The translations under genes and the position numbers were made by a program. Shown here piece by piece: positions 40,854-52,400 of a stretch of 64,000 bases of DNA. Positions within the stretch are counted from its first letter, which is position 1. Each line of letters starts with the position of its first letter. Origin of the DNA: Scatophagus argus (taxonomy: Eukaryota; Chordata; Actinopteri; Scatophagidae); the NCBI RefSeq assembly GCF_020382885.2, contig NC_058515.1, positions 9,407,223-9,471,222 on the forward strand, read 5' to 3'. The notes below the pieces were generated by a model, which searched no databases, was not told the DNA's origin, and worked only from the letters and a program-made list of their open reading frames with translations.

Positions 40854-42233
40854 CAACTGCTACTGGAGACTTACCAAGACACTCCCATCAACAAAAGAAA
40901 AAAAAAGCACATGGTAAAACCAAACAACATAAAGAAATGCCACAAACCTTTGCGGCATCAGCTTAGTTTCTGTACACTACAACTTTGTTCTCGATGTGAG
41001 ACAACCTTACGTCCGTTCTCTGATGCGGGTCCATCTCTAATCCCGCTTCTGAGAAAGCTAAGAAATAAACAATTACATGAAAAAGGAAAAACATATATTT
41101 TACAACCTTTCTTAAACAAGCCTCAGAGCCACTCTGATATCGTAAAGCGCTGCTAAACCATTCGTCTTACAGCAACATCAGCCCCTCATGTCAGGTAAGT
41201 TCTTAACATGAAAAACAAACAAAAAAAAAAAAACCATGAAACAAAAACATCAAAAATGAACAGCTTTGAACGTAAATGTTGTTCATGATAAATGGCTATC
41301 AATGATTAATAAGCCAGACAGGGAGAAACATTAAGCGCTCAATCACAAATGTACACAGCGACATGCTAAGCACAGTCGTAGCTCATCATAACCCAAACAC
41401 CACCCACAGGTGTGGTAGAAAAGGGTATTTGGGCTTATGTGTAAAAAGTGCACTGCCGAAAGAAGTGTGTGCAATTTGAAATGTAGCAATTTAGATGCAA
41501 AAGAAGTAAATGTTAACAGATTATAGGTATAGATCACTTATTCTAGAGGAGTTAGATCTCAACATTTTCTTTTTTAAGTTCAGTGATCATCACTGAGAAC
41601 TGAAATTCAAAAATAAAAAAATTACAATAAAAAAAATCGCCAAAATACGATCAAAAATAAAAAGAGCTGCCTCTAAACAAATAAAAAGGAGCGACATTTT
41701 CCCATCTCTTAAGCCCTAAATTTTGTCAATGTGTAAAACCTGCATTAATTTAAAGTTGAGAGAAAATGGCTATGACTGAACTAAGTGAAAATGGTACTCC
41801 TTGACGCACTAAAGGAAGTTTTCACTGATTTGTCGATATCCTCAAGAAATAATTTACAAGTCAAAATGCACCTTCAGTGAATATGAGTGTGAAAATTTCT
41901 GTGCACATCACTAGCACAGTATACAACAGTAAAGCCAATTAATAAAGGAATTAATTAGTAACATAAATGATTCTCCACTGTCACCATTGTCTTCTGTCCA
42001 GTTCTTTGTAGTAGCCAAAGAAGAAAATTAAAAAAAACAAACAAAAAACAAAAACAAAATGAGGGATAAATAAGAATGGTTGCGATTGTCAAAAGAAACC
42101 CTACAAAGTGACAATACAATTCCAATCCAGGTGATAATTTAGGCTGTTTTGGCTGTAGGCATCAAAGAAAACAAGTGTCAGAGAACAGCAAAAGGGGGGT
42201 GGGTGTTCCATATCCCTCCCACCCTGTTCCACT
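40678..42233 (-). terminator. Putative PHF23 3' UTR with AATAAA (reverse) at about 40678-40685
   Basis: The minus strand reads gaaaaataaaagtc here, the first canonical AATAAA I find with a plausible position downstream of the PHF23 stop. It gives a 3' UTR of about 1.55 kb. A (GA)n run at 40818-40851 lies inside it. Confidence 0.45.
40818..40851. repeat. (AG)n microsatellite
   Basis: Perfect AG run of about 34 bases, within the presumed PHF23 3' UTR. Confidence 0.95.
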
Positions 42234-44811
42234 CTAGGTGTCTTTTTTGTGACCTGACCGCCGCAAGTCCCTGCACTTGTGGCAGTAAAAGATGTCAGGA
42301 ACGTTGGACTTCTTGATTTTCGCACATGACAAGTGCACCCATATGCTACACTGGTTGCACTCGATCATTGGCCGCCCTGCGAATGGCTTCCCACAGTAAC
42401 AGGTGATCAAGTCCCATGAATCATCCCCTGTGTTGATAAAGATGGCAGCGTTAGAGGATATTAAAGTCATGAATTGCAGCATATTAAGCAATGGACAGAG
42501 CTTTGGTGTAGTAAGTTAGAAGCTTAACATCATACCTGACTCCACCATAATGTCTTCATCAGCAATCCAGGTCTCACCCTCACTGGAACTCATCTCTGCT
42601 TCCCTCATGGACTCGTCTGGCTGCATCTTCCCCAGGCCCTGCATGCTTGAGGGGGAGCCTCCGTGCACAGCCAGCTCCTCTCTGCTGGGTCGTACCTCTG
42701 TATGCGTATGCCGTGCCTCAGAGTCGGTCTCACTTTGGGCGGACGAACTTTTGAGCTTCTTCGCTTTTGGCTGTTTTGAGTTTTTGCTGCGTTTAATGCG
42801 GGCTCTTTTCTCGCCTTCACTACTGCCACTATCTGCCGCCGTCATGGCAGAACCCAGTGACAACTTTTTCAGTTTTTTGTCCTTCTTGCGCTCTGCCTTT
42901 GAGCTGGCCTGGCTCTCAAACAAGGAGTCTTTAAGGCGCATCTTGTCCAGCAGAGTGCTATCAGAGTGCATGCGGCGAATATTTTTGCCCTTATTTGCTC
43001 GAGCTTTGCGGACAAATGTATGGATAGTGTGGATGTCGGAGGTCCCATCTGCCCAAGCATTGCCTGTGGAGCTGCTGCCTCCACCACCTCCATCTGCTGA
43101 CAACCCTGAACTGTGTGCAGAGCTGGAAGATGTTGGGGACCATGAACTTTCCTACAGGACAACAACAACAAAAGAAAAAGTTGCAGTTTCTTCACAACTT
43201 GAGCAAGGCTGACAACAACAGTCACTCATCCTCAGTGATATTCATGGCAGCTTACCTCTTTCGGACTGGGGATGTAGCCAGCATAAGCCAGGACAAAGCT
43301 ACAGAACTTGTTGAAGTCCTCTACAGTCCTCTTTTTCCTCTCTGGGGCCTACAGAAAGCACAGCCTTTGTGTGAATAAAAAAGCAAATCGAATCCAAACA
43401 AGTTCAAACAGCAGAAAGCTACTGAATGAACTACTAAGTAACAGGACAAAGTACTCACCAGAGGTTCCGTTTTGCACGTCAACAGTGAATCTGGTGGAAG
43501 AAAAAAAATAAAACAGTTCTCTAAGTCACAAGTGAATCAGTCTTGATTCGCTTATCATATTCATACAAACAGCTAGTAGACAGAATTACCAAGCACACTG
43601 TTGCCTGGATGTAATGAGACATGTGGACTTACGGTAGCATTAGCCTGCTAACACGGCTCAATAACTTAATCAGGGATATTAGCCATGAGCAAGCTGAGCT
43701 TATTTAAGTGTCGTGTTCGTTTAGAAACGTTAAATTGACCGACAGAGTTTACCGATAACCATTTGAGTGGAAAATAAGCAAATCAGTCATCGGATGTTAA
43801 CGCGAGTTGACTGCCAACAACGGCAACCGGTGTCATTTGGTTATTGTCTGAACTTCACACAAAGTTTGGATATCTCGACATCAGTCAATAATAACTTAAT
43901 TTATTTAATATCGATGTTTGAACAAATAGTTTAGTCCGTAAAAGTGCAGCTAACAACGCTCACTTTGTAGGCTGCGGGGCTATAACTTGTCATTCTTTAA
44001 CGTTATTGTCTAAACGCTCTGTGCTAATGTTAGCTGACATTTAGAAAAGATAACACAACACGTTATTCCTTTTGCAGTGATGACGGCAAGTGTGAGTTTC
44101 TTACTTTCCGTTGCATCTAACGAGTTACCTTTGCACTCGCCACTGCTAACGGCTGATTTTGATTCTTATGCGAGTTAATGTTACAAATAAGCCACTCGGT
44201 TAGCTAGCCAATCACGCTAGCGTTTCTGAAATGGAAGTGGGAGGCTCATCACCCAAGATAGCTTGGTGTTAAAAAGGTCTAACATTTAATCGGCCGTGTT
44301 GTCAGTACTGGAGTTCAAGCTCATGTGAAAAATAGTGTTATTCGTGGCTGACAAGTGAGCTAATTTAACATAACACTTGGAAGTTATAGGGTGTGTTCAG
44401 TCTGTTGGTAGGGGGAACGTTAGCTATCCAGCTATTAGCTATTAACGTTAAGCTAGATCGGCGCGTTAACCAACAAGCAAGCTAACTTAATTGTGCAATA
44501 ACTATGTTAACATTGGGTAAGTTAAATTAACTGCAATAAAACAATGAATATACTAACTTCAACACAACTTTCATGGTATTTTAACTACAGAACATAAGTT
44601 GGCCGCTAGCAAGACGTGTTGTTAATACATACGCAACCAAACGTAACATTAGCGTTAGACATAACTTAGGTTAGCCATCTTAATGTCCGCAAAACTCGGC
44701 CGACAGATTACACCAGTTAACAGATAAACACCACACGGGAGTCGTTTGCTTGATGGCTCGCCACTGTTACATATGCAACATACCTTGGTGCTCAGACATT
44801 ATGTCAAGCAT
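42234..44811 (-). CDS. phf23: PHF23, PHD-finger protein
   Basis: Five exons on the minus strand: 44784-44811, 43459-43490, 43256-43348, 42536-43151 and 42234-42427. They join to 320 residues (human PHF23: 403). Seen: a short N terminus (MLDIMSEHQ), the conserved block [20 protein letters not shown] (about 25-45), a TIHTFVRKA block, MRLKDSLFE, lysine- and serine-rich linkers with probable nuclear localisation signals (RIKRSKNSK), EDIMVESG, then a C-terminal PHD finger with C266, C268, C280, C283, H288, C291, C305 and C308. The C4HC3 set is complete and the aromatic W286 is kept. The family reads histone H3K4me3; mammalian PHF23 is also reported to restrain autophagy. The gene is head-to-head with ELP5 and tail-to-tail with the osteocrin-like gene. 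The large exon is shorter than in mammals because the Glu-run and proline linkers are missing. Confidence 0.93.
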
Positions 44812-45776
44812 TGTCGCCTCACCGACAAGGCCTCGATCCAAGAAACAGAAGCAGCAAGCGAGCTAGCCGGAGTAGCGGCCGTCGCGCCGTGCTTCCCCCC
44901 GGCGTGGCTGCACCTTATCGCCGGGCAACTTTAGCAACAGCAAACCGAGGACGGGGAACACCGAAGACACTGTTCCAAAAAACAATCCTCTCTGGGTCGT
45001 TGCTGTAGTATTTCCTCGCTGTCGATCCGTCACAACAGCTAACGTTAACGTACCAGGAGAAAACCGCCTCTGAACTGTCGCCACACTAACGTTATTAGCC
45101 CGATAAAATACTAATTCCTCTATTGCTTAACGTCCTACGCTTATAGCTCCATTTCTTCGTCACTTTTTTATATAACCATCGGTACTGAAAAGTGTCAGAA
45201 TCGTAAAAAACTCTTTAGATTAACGCGAGTACTAATAAATGTGGGCTGGTTTCGAGAACTTCTCCGATGAAGTTTTTTCCCCTCTACACTGTATGCACAC
45301 AAAACGTCTGGAGTTCTGACTTTATTCCGCACGGTCTTCTCCGTGCGCGGCAGAAACCTCTTGATGCTGCCTGCGCAATGTTTCCCGTGGGGTGTTCTGG
45401 GTAACGTAGTTTATCGTGCAGACATTCTCCACGGTGTAAGCATGTGTTGTAAATTTTCTTAAACTCCATTTCCCATATATGAGCCACAGCAAAGTGACTG
45501 GAACTGACGGGATATGAAGTTTTTGAATATGAACAGTCTAAACACGCTACCTAGCGAAACGTACTGAACTTAATTTGCCAAAAAAGGTTATTTTCTTTGA
45601 AATATAAGTTGCTACGACTTTCGGTGCTCGCCATTCTAAAATGTGAAAGATGTCGTTCTTCTGCCGTTGAATTACTGAATTTTGTTATTATGATATTCAC
45701 GTTGAAATAGGTGATCAGAAGCATGCTAACTAGCTGAGGCTACAATTCTACAATTTACTAATATAACTTTAGCACC
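44812..45776. promoter_or_regulatory. Shared head-to-head interval of PHF23 and ELP5
   Basis: About 965 bp separate the two start codons. The PHF23 side (44860-44960) is CG-rich. A ZNF143-like motif lies on the minus strand at 45392-45410 (ACTACGTTACCCAGAACAC), with a related ctccatttcccata nearby (about 45464). No TATA box is evident. A bidirectional promoter is plausible but not shown. Confidence 0.45.
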
Positions 45777-47855
45777 ATGTTAACTGAATTATTGCAAAGT
45801 ACTGATGCTGGAGGGTTTCTTATAATACAAGGTAAATGTTTTAAAGTCTGAACTTCTGCTAGCATCTGCTCTCAGAATGTGAAGCGAAGCAATAGCATTC
45901 AGTAAAGTCATGTAGCGTATACTTGCTTTGGCAGATTCTGCTCGTTATTCTGGTCGACACCTCCTCAAGAGCTTCATCAGTGCTGCATTGCACAGGTATT
46001 TAAAGAAATGTGTATGGTGATTGTTTGGTCATGTATGTGCCACCAGGTATTCACGTTTTAAGTTATATATTTACTGGAAAAAAAAAACATTTTTATAAAC
46101 TAGCTTATGTTATGAATGTAGGGAGGAGACTGTTCATGTCCTTGGCTTTGAGGTCAGTGAAGAAGAGCTGAAAGATGGACTGAAAGGATCACCCATTCAG
46201 AGGTAACTTAACATTAGTGCTGAAGCAATTGGTCCATCAAAATACAGTTAATAACCCCCTGCTTTGAATTTGATTAATGGTTCATTTATCTGGCAAAATT
46301 CACTGGTACCAGATTTCCCAGTCTGAGCATTTATTGTTTTTATCTACATAAACTGAAGACATTTGAATTAACATGAATTGTTGAAACTTATAAAGTGTAT
46401 TTTTATTATATTTTAAAGGCTAAATACTCAAATGAGCAACCAAAACAAAAAACAAAATCCATTACTACTGGATAATGAATTTGCTGCAGCACTTTTTTAT
46501 TAGGCAGAGTTTATTTAACCTTTAAACAAGCAGACCACTAATTATCTGTTTTTGTCACTTCAGACTACACTTTCACAATGCTTATACAGACCCGCTTGGT
46601 TGGACTGATAACCCAGTATTCACAGTTCACCAGTTCCATCTGGAGGAACTTACACATCTAGTGAAGCAAACATCCCATTCCAAACCAGCTACCTTTGTGA
46701 TTGACTCTCTTTCATGGATTCTGAGACACCTCAGTCCTCCTGCTGTCTGCAAGATCCTACAACAATTCAGAAAAGGTGATAAATAATGAAATTATTTTTG
46801 TAATGTCTGTGTGTCTGCAGGATGTTATAAATGTTTTGCAGTGTAATTGAGTGAAAGAAGGACTGACATTCAGGCTGTAAGAATCATTGTGATTTTTTTT
46901 TTACCTTTAATTTTCTTTAAAGAGAAATCACACATTAAAAACGAATATTTATTAAAAGCTGTATCATCATATTGTCAGACAAATTATCCTGGCTGACTTA
47001 TTTTAGAGTTCAGTGGAGCTTGAAAACCATGCACTGAGTTCACCATTTGAGGTTCTGTGTTTGTGTTTTCATTAGGGGGAGCTGTGAGAGCTATTATCGG
47101 TCTGCTCCATGCAGATATGCATCAGAGGGGTACTGCAGGAAGTGTATGCCACCTGGCTACCTCTGTCGTCACTGTAGCACCTGGGATGAAGGGAGATGAA
47201 GCAGTGGCAAAGATAACAAAGCGCTCAAAATCGGGGAAAGTTGTGCAAGATGTAAGCAGTATTTCTATTGGAATGACTATTTTTCTTGCTATGTTGTTGA
47301 AAATTAATATGGTAACTTTTTTCTTTTTTTGTGTGTGTTCCTAGGAGGAGATTTTCAGCATCAAAGAGGATCTTACAGTCACGGTACAGAGCAGGCAGAG
47401 GCAGCTTGGACCCAAACAGACTGAACCTGAGGAACAGGAGGTGCAATATAATACATGCTTAATACGGTCACACCACATAAGATAGAGCTCAGAAAGAACA
47501 GGAGTGAAAGTGACATCCTTGTTTTTCTATAGATGGACCCAACAGCCAACTTGACTTTCAACCTCCGACTATCTGATACAGAGAGGGAGGCCAAGGAGAA
47601 GCTTGCTCTTCCCTTTGTCTTCAGCAAGGAGAAGTGAGAAATTTTTTGTGTTTTCAAACCTTTTTTTCACTGATAAAATTCTATGTTTTATTCCTAGTTT
47701 TTTGTTTTTACAAACAACCTAAAACACTGTGCTGTCTGTTTTACAGGAAAACAGCTCTGCTCCACTCAGGGCCAGGTTCAGGACGAATTCTATATGAGCC
47801 CGACGCCAATGACGACTATGACCAGGAGGACCCTGACGATGATCTTGATGTGTAG
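45777..47855 (+). CDS. elp5: ELP5, Elongator complex subunit 5
   Basis: Eight exons: 45777-45831, 45935-45995, 46122-46202, 46564-46775, 47076-47251, 47345-47440, 47533-47633 and 47747-47855. They join in phase to 296 residues, near the length of vertebrate ELP5. Elp5 forms, with Elp4 and Elp6, a RecA-fold ring that loads tRNA onto Elongator for wobble-uridine (U34) modification. Seen: the start MLTELLQSTDAGGFLIIQ, a RecA-like beta-strand/helix pattern including FVIDSLSWILRHLSP (about 115-130), FNLRLSDTEREAKEKLALPF near the C terminus, and the hallmark acidic tail (DANDDYDQEDPDDDLDV). As in other ELP5 proteins there is no Walker A/B ATPase motif. It lies between PHF23 and CTDNEP1; in human, GABARAP and CTDNEP1 separate PHF23 from ELP5, so local order differs. 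Confidence 0.92.
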
Positions 47856-48046
47856 GGTTAGGACATAAAATCCACTGAAGGCATGGAAGATACATGTTTT
47901 GTATCCTTCTTGCCATTGAAGACTCTGAGTTGTTTTCAGTAGTGAAGATTTAAAGTTTTTATCACCAAGATTTTTATCTCATGGAAATTTGAAGATATAA
48001 AATAATGTACAGTGTTTTTGTAAAAAAAACTGTTATGTTTATTAAA
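47856..48046 (+). terminator. ELP5 3' UTR with ATTAAA at 48041-48046
   Basis: Nearest polyadenylation-type hexamer after the ELP5 stop, about 190 bases downstream, followed by a T-rich segment. Confidence 0.5.
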
Positions 48047-48779
48047 TGATTTTATGCAAAGGTTTTCTCCAAATATTTTTTATTTACACCACACTTTGCT
48101 TCTTGCACTGAAGAGTCTCTTTACATAATGATTTATTGCAGTGTTGTTTTACTTTATATATTTATATATATATTTGTATATAATATATACTTTATATATT
48201 TGTAAGTGATACATGTGAATTCATGTGATTCATTTATATGATTATAGTTTTTACATAATCTGTCTAGCGAATTTTGTTGACAAAATTGGATTTCTTCATG
48301 GGTATCCAGGGAAACCATTTCCTATTACAAGTAACATCTCTAAATCATAATGCTATTTTCATGGCAGCATCAGAGGAAATTATTCATTAGTTTCCCAGTA
48401 GTTTGAAGTAATTAATTAGTTGGAATAAACTTGTGCATTACCCAAGAGTTGGCAAAGCCATATATCAACTGCTGCCCCTACCAAATCTTATAATACACGG
48501 TATACAGGGACTATAAAAATATTCCCCCACGCCCAGTGAAATTTTCATATTGTATTGTTTTACTACTTCGAATCACGGTAATACAAATCAAACCACTGTC
48601 AAAACGAGAGCAAAACTTTATGCAACCACACACATACACGTCTTACCGGAAATCATGATCGAGTTAAACTGCACTACAGCCATTAAGAGAGTGGCTGAAA
48701 ACTTAAAGACAAAGTAAAACTGCTAAAAAATTATAAAATTTAACAGACATCTACTGGGTTCAACACCTCTGCTCGTCCA

Positions 48780-49462
48780 TGTCTGTTTATTTTCTTTCCA
48801 CGTGGACGTGCTGCGCGCAACCACAGGATTCCTCGCGGAAGTGACGGCAACGCGGCGATGGCGGCTCGCAGTTTCATTCCGGATTTCAACTGGACTACAA
48901 ACTGATTTTAACTGGGCCGGTTAGACTTTGTGGAACTTTTGTGAAGCTGTCTTTCTTTGGACGGCGCAGAGTGAAGTCGCGTTGAACCGGTGCTTGACAA
49001 CGAGCGTCCCCACAGATTTTTGGGGGTATTTTTGTCCTGGGTTCAAGGTGGTCACCCTGTCGAGCTAGCGGTAGCTTGTTGGCTACTAGCTAACCTTAGT
49101 TGGTACACTGCTAGCTCCGGAGCTAGCTTGTCAACGAGCTGCGTGCTAAGGTCCATAGAGCAGCAGTCGTCGTGGAGCAGCTTTTTTTCCACCACGTCCA
49201 CGTTTGTCTTTCATATTTACAATGAAAATATATTCTGTTTAACGTTAGTTGAGCCACAAGTGTGCAGAGCGAGGTACTCACACGTTTGCTTGGCCTCTTG
49301 TTTATTTGAATTGCTAGTTTGGCGGCTGTGGCTAAAGACGGATTTTCACTATCACTAGCAAGCAAGTTCCCTCAGTAATTGTCTCATCAACTTTGAGCAA
49401 AAGCGTGATATCAACCGAGAATTGAAGTTGACTTGCTGTGGGGTCTTTGCGTGCTCATCAAC
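48780..49462 (+). promoter_or_regulatory. CTDNEP1 promoter and 5' UTR
   Basis: CG-rich block at 48795-48870 with ggaagtgacgg (ETS core plus CRE-like half site) and gcgATGGCGGC (YY1-type element, 48855-48864). No TATA box. The 5' UTR could be up to about 580 bases and would then contain a short upstream reading frame at 48858-48905. The preceding 48047-48779 is AT-rich spacer in which I see no gene. Confidence 0.45.
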
Positions 49463-52400
49463 ATGCTGAAGACCCGCCAATGTTTACTTGGTATCCGCAC
49501 TTTTCTCGGCGTAACGTCGAGAATATGGGGCTTCATCATGTACATCCTCAGGAAGCACCTACGAACGGTGAGAATGGGTTTGAAATATATGTGGTAGTTA
49601 AGCCTGTTGTGTTTCTGTGACAAGTAAGCAAAAATCTCTACGTTACCGTGGTTCCCATGTGCATAAACATTATTTTTCAGATCACGTCCACCTTCAGCTG
49701 GCTCTTAGAGAGCTGTGTTTCTCGCCTGTGCTGTACTTGCTATGTGCGTCCTTTCATGCTGGTTTCATCAAATAATCTGTAAATTATGTTAATGTGTGAG
49801 AACAAATCCATCTGTGTGTCGTGGTCCCAATTGCCTTCTTAGGTTCTGCAAGTGTCTGTCAGATGTATTGCTCCATCTTCCAGCTTAAAGAGTGGTTGGA
49901 GTATTTAAAACTACATTTTAAAGGATATATTTAAAAACTGCAAACATGCAACAGTAGATGTATATAAAATGCCACTCAGGATCTAATGAATGAGAAAATA
50001 ATGAAAACTTTTTCCAAGGTGAAGTCTTGGTTGCAGTTCATTTTGCTTGACCAACAGCCTGAGACCAAAGGGTATTCAAGGATATTCATTTTACAAAGAA
50101 CATCCTTGAAGACAGCACATGCTCACATTTACAAAGCTAAAACCATAAACTGTTTGGTATTTTGTTATTGATAAATTACTTCAACAATTACTCAATCATC
50201 AGCACTGTTGCTGATCAAATTTGGGTTTGTCAACCAAAAGACTGTTTCAGCTCTTAAATAATGCATCTAAGTGTCTGTTTTTGTGTGAATGAATGGCTCA
50301 TTCAGCTCCTGTGCAAAGGCGAAAACCTCCCACATCCTAACACTAAATTTGAGGAGCAGGCTGCACAAGCTGCAGGTCACCTTTGATTAGAAATAGATTA
50401 GGAGCTTAGAAATGCCTCCACAATAAACATGGCATTTAACGTGACAGAAGCCACCTGCTTGTAACTTAGACACTCACACACACAGGTGTTGTCAAGTCGT
50501 TAATAGACATGCATGTGTGGTGTAATATGAGTGGACTTCGACTGTAGCTCCATATCAAGCCAACAAAGCTTTTAGGAGTGCCTTGTGTGTTGTAATCATC
50601 TTGCTGTTCGAGTTTTGTCTGTAGTTAATTGTGTGGCAGCAACACTTACAGGTTGTCAACAGGCCCTGAGAATGAGTAGTCCAGTCCATGTTATGGCTGA
50701 AGTGAGAGGGATTATGTCAGCACAGAGAGCGTACTGTTCTCTCTCTCTCTATCCCTCCCTCTGTTTCTCTCATTTTCACTCGCAGTTTAGCGCAGTTGTT
50801 TACTCTCTGCGATTCACTGGAACAATGTCATGATCCAGTGGCTGCTTATTTAGCAGTGTAACATAGGGGACCCTATAGGTGGAAGTCAGGCAAACCGTGA
50901 CAGGTAATTTGATGAAAAGGATGTTAAGACATAAACCACTCGATACAATTAAAGCAAGGGTATTATTATAGATGTCCACTGCCCCAGTTTGTTAACACAA
51001 CGATAAACCCTTTTGTAAATCCATTTATTCCCTTGACAGCTTCATCTGTTGTCTGTGAGTAAGGTAGGGCTCATGGTGTTTCCGTTGGAGAAGACCACAA
51101 TGCGCAAAGCGACCTGGTTCAAAAACATGGATCAATAAAGGCTCTATTGGATTATGAATATTATGACCAGGACATAATCCAACACATGCTGCGCTGCGTC
51201 AACAGATGATGAGATGATTGTTTATTAATCTTACTGACGATCTTGCACAGTGGTTCTGGCTGTCATGCATGGCACTAGCGCTGAAACAAGTTGCTGTCTA
51301 ACGCAAAACTCCTAACATGATTAGTTGATTGATCGATTAGTCAAGCAACATGAAATTGATCTGCAACAATTTTGACCATCAGTCAGGTCATCAGTGTAAT
51401 TTCTTTAATCATAGAAGGCTCTAAATGATCTGGTTTCAGCTTTTCAGATGTGAAAGTCTTCTGGTCCTCTGTCATGTTAAAATGAATACCTTTGGTTTTC
51501 GTTCCATAGGTAGGTCAAAGCAAACAATCTCAGTATGCCAACTTGAGCACTGGAGCCAAATCATTAATCAACATTATCATTAACAAATTGATCTGTAATG
51601 AAAACAAATAGTTGTAGCCAGAGTTTATGGTTTATTTAAAGTCATTTCCGTAATACAATTGCCAGTATTCTACAGCTACATTAATAACTAACTGCTTTTT
51701 TCCATTACTTATTAAAAACTGTTGGTCAGGTTTAGAAAGAACAGTAATTGAAATGTCAGTTGTAGCCCTAGTCTGTAGCTAAGGACTCTGGAGTCTGAGT
51801 TTGCATGCCTGGGGTCCAGATGGACGCTCTTGGAGGTGTAGAAAGCTGAGTCGAGGGTGAGGTCCCCCTGTGGTGCCCAGCAGCCGCTGGCACCAATAGG
51901 CTTCCCCCAAGCGTTCTCTGCCAGGCAGCAGTGGGAGGGGACGCAGAGGGAGGCCCCATGCAAAGCTTAGGTACGAAGGAGCGCCAGCTCAATCTAAAGT
52001 CACCCTGCAAGTCTCTCTTTCTGGATGTGCCCTGTGCTCGGCTGACACCCACAGACAGCTGGGGGGGATAAAAATAGCCCTGTGAAGAAAAGTGCAGAGC
52101 CTCCGGGCAAGAGCAGCACTGGAGAGGATCCTCTCTGTTGTCACTGACCAGAGCAGAGCAAGGAAGTTAGAGAGTGGCCACAGCTGAGCACATTTCAGTA
52201 TTGTGTCCTCTTCAGTTCTCTAATAAAGAGCCAATTTTCCAACAGTGTGTTGTCTAAAGGCTTAAATATAAGTTTGGGGATTTAAAGACTTAAAAGTGTT
52301 TAAGACCTTCATGCAGATATTAGCGTTGATCTAATTCATCCTTAGCTCCGATAAGCATCAACTATGATACTTTTTTTCTAATTGAATTATGGATTGCATT

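Noticed and set aside
48990-49358. 122-codon plus-strand frame in the CTDNEP1 5' region
   Set aside because: It starts at TTG, lies in the presumed 5' UTR and has no recognisable domain.
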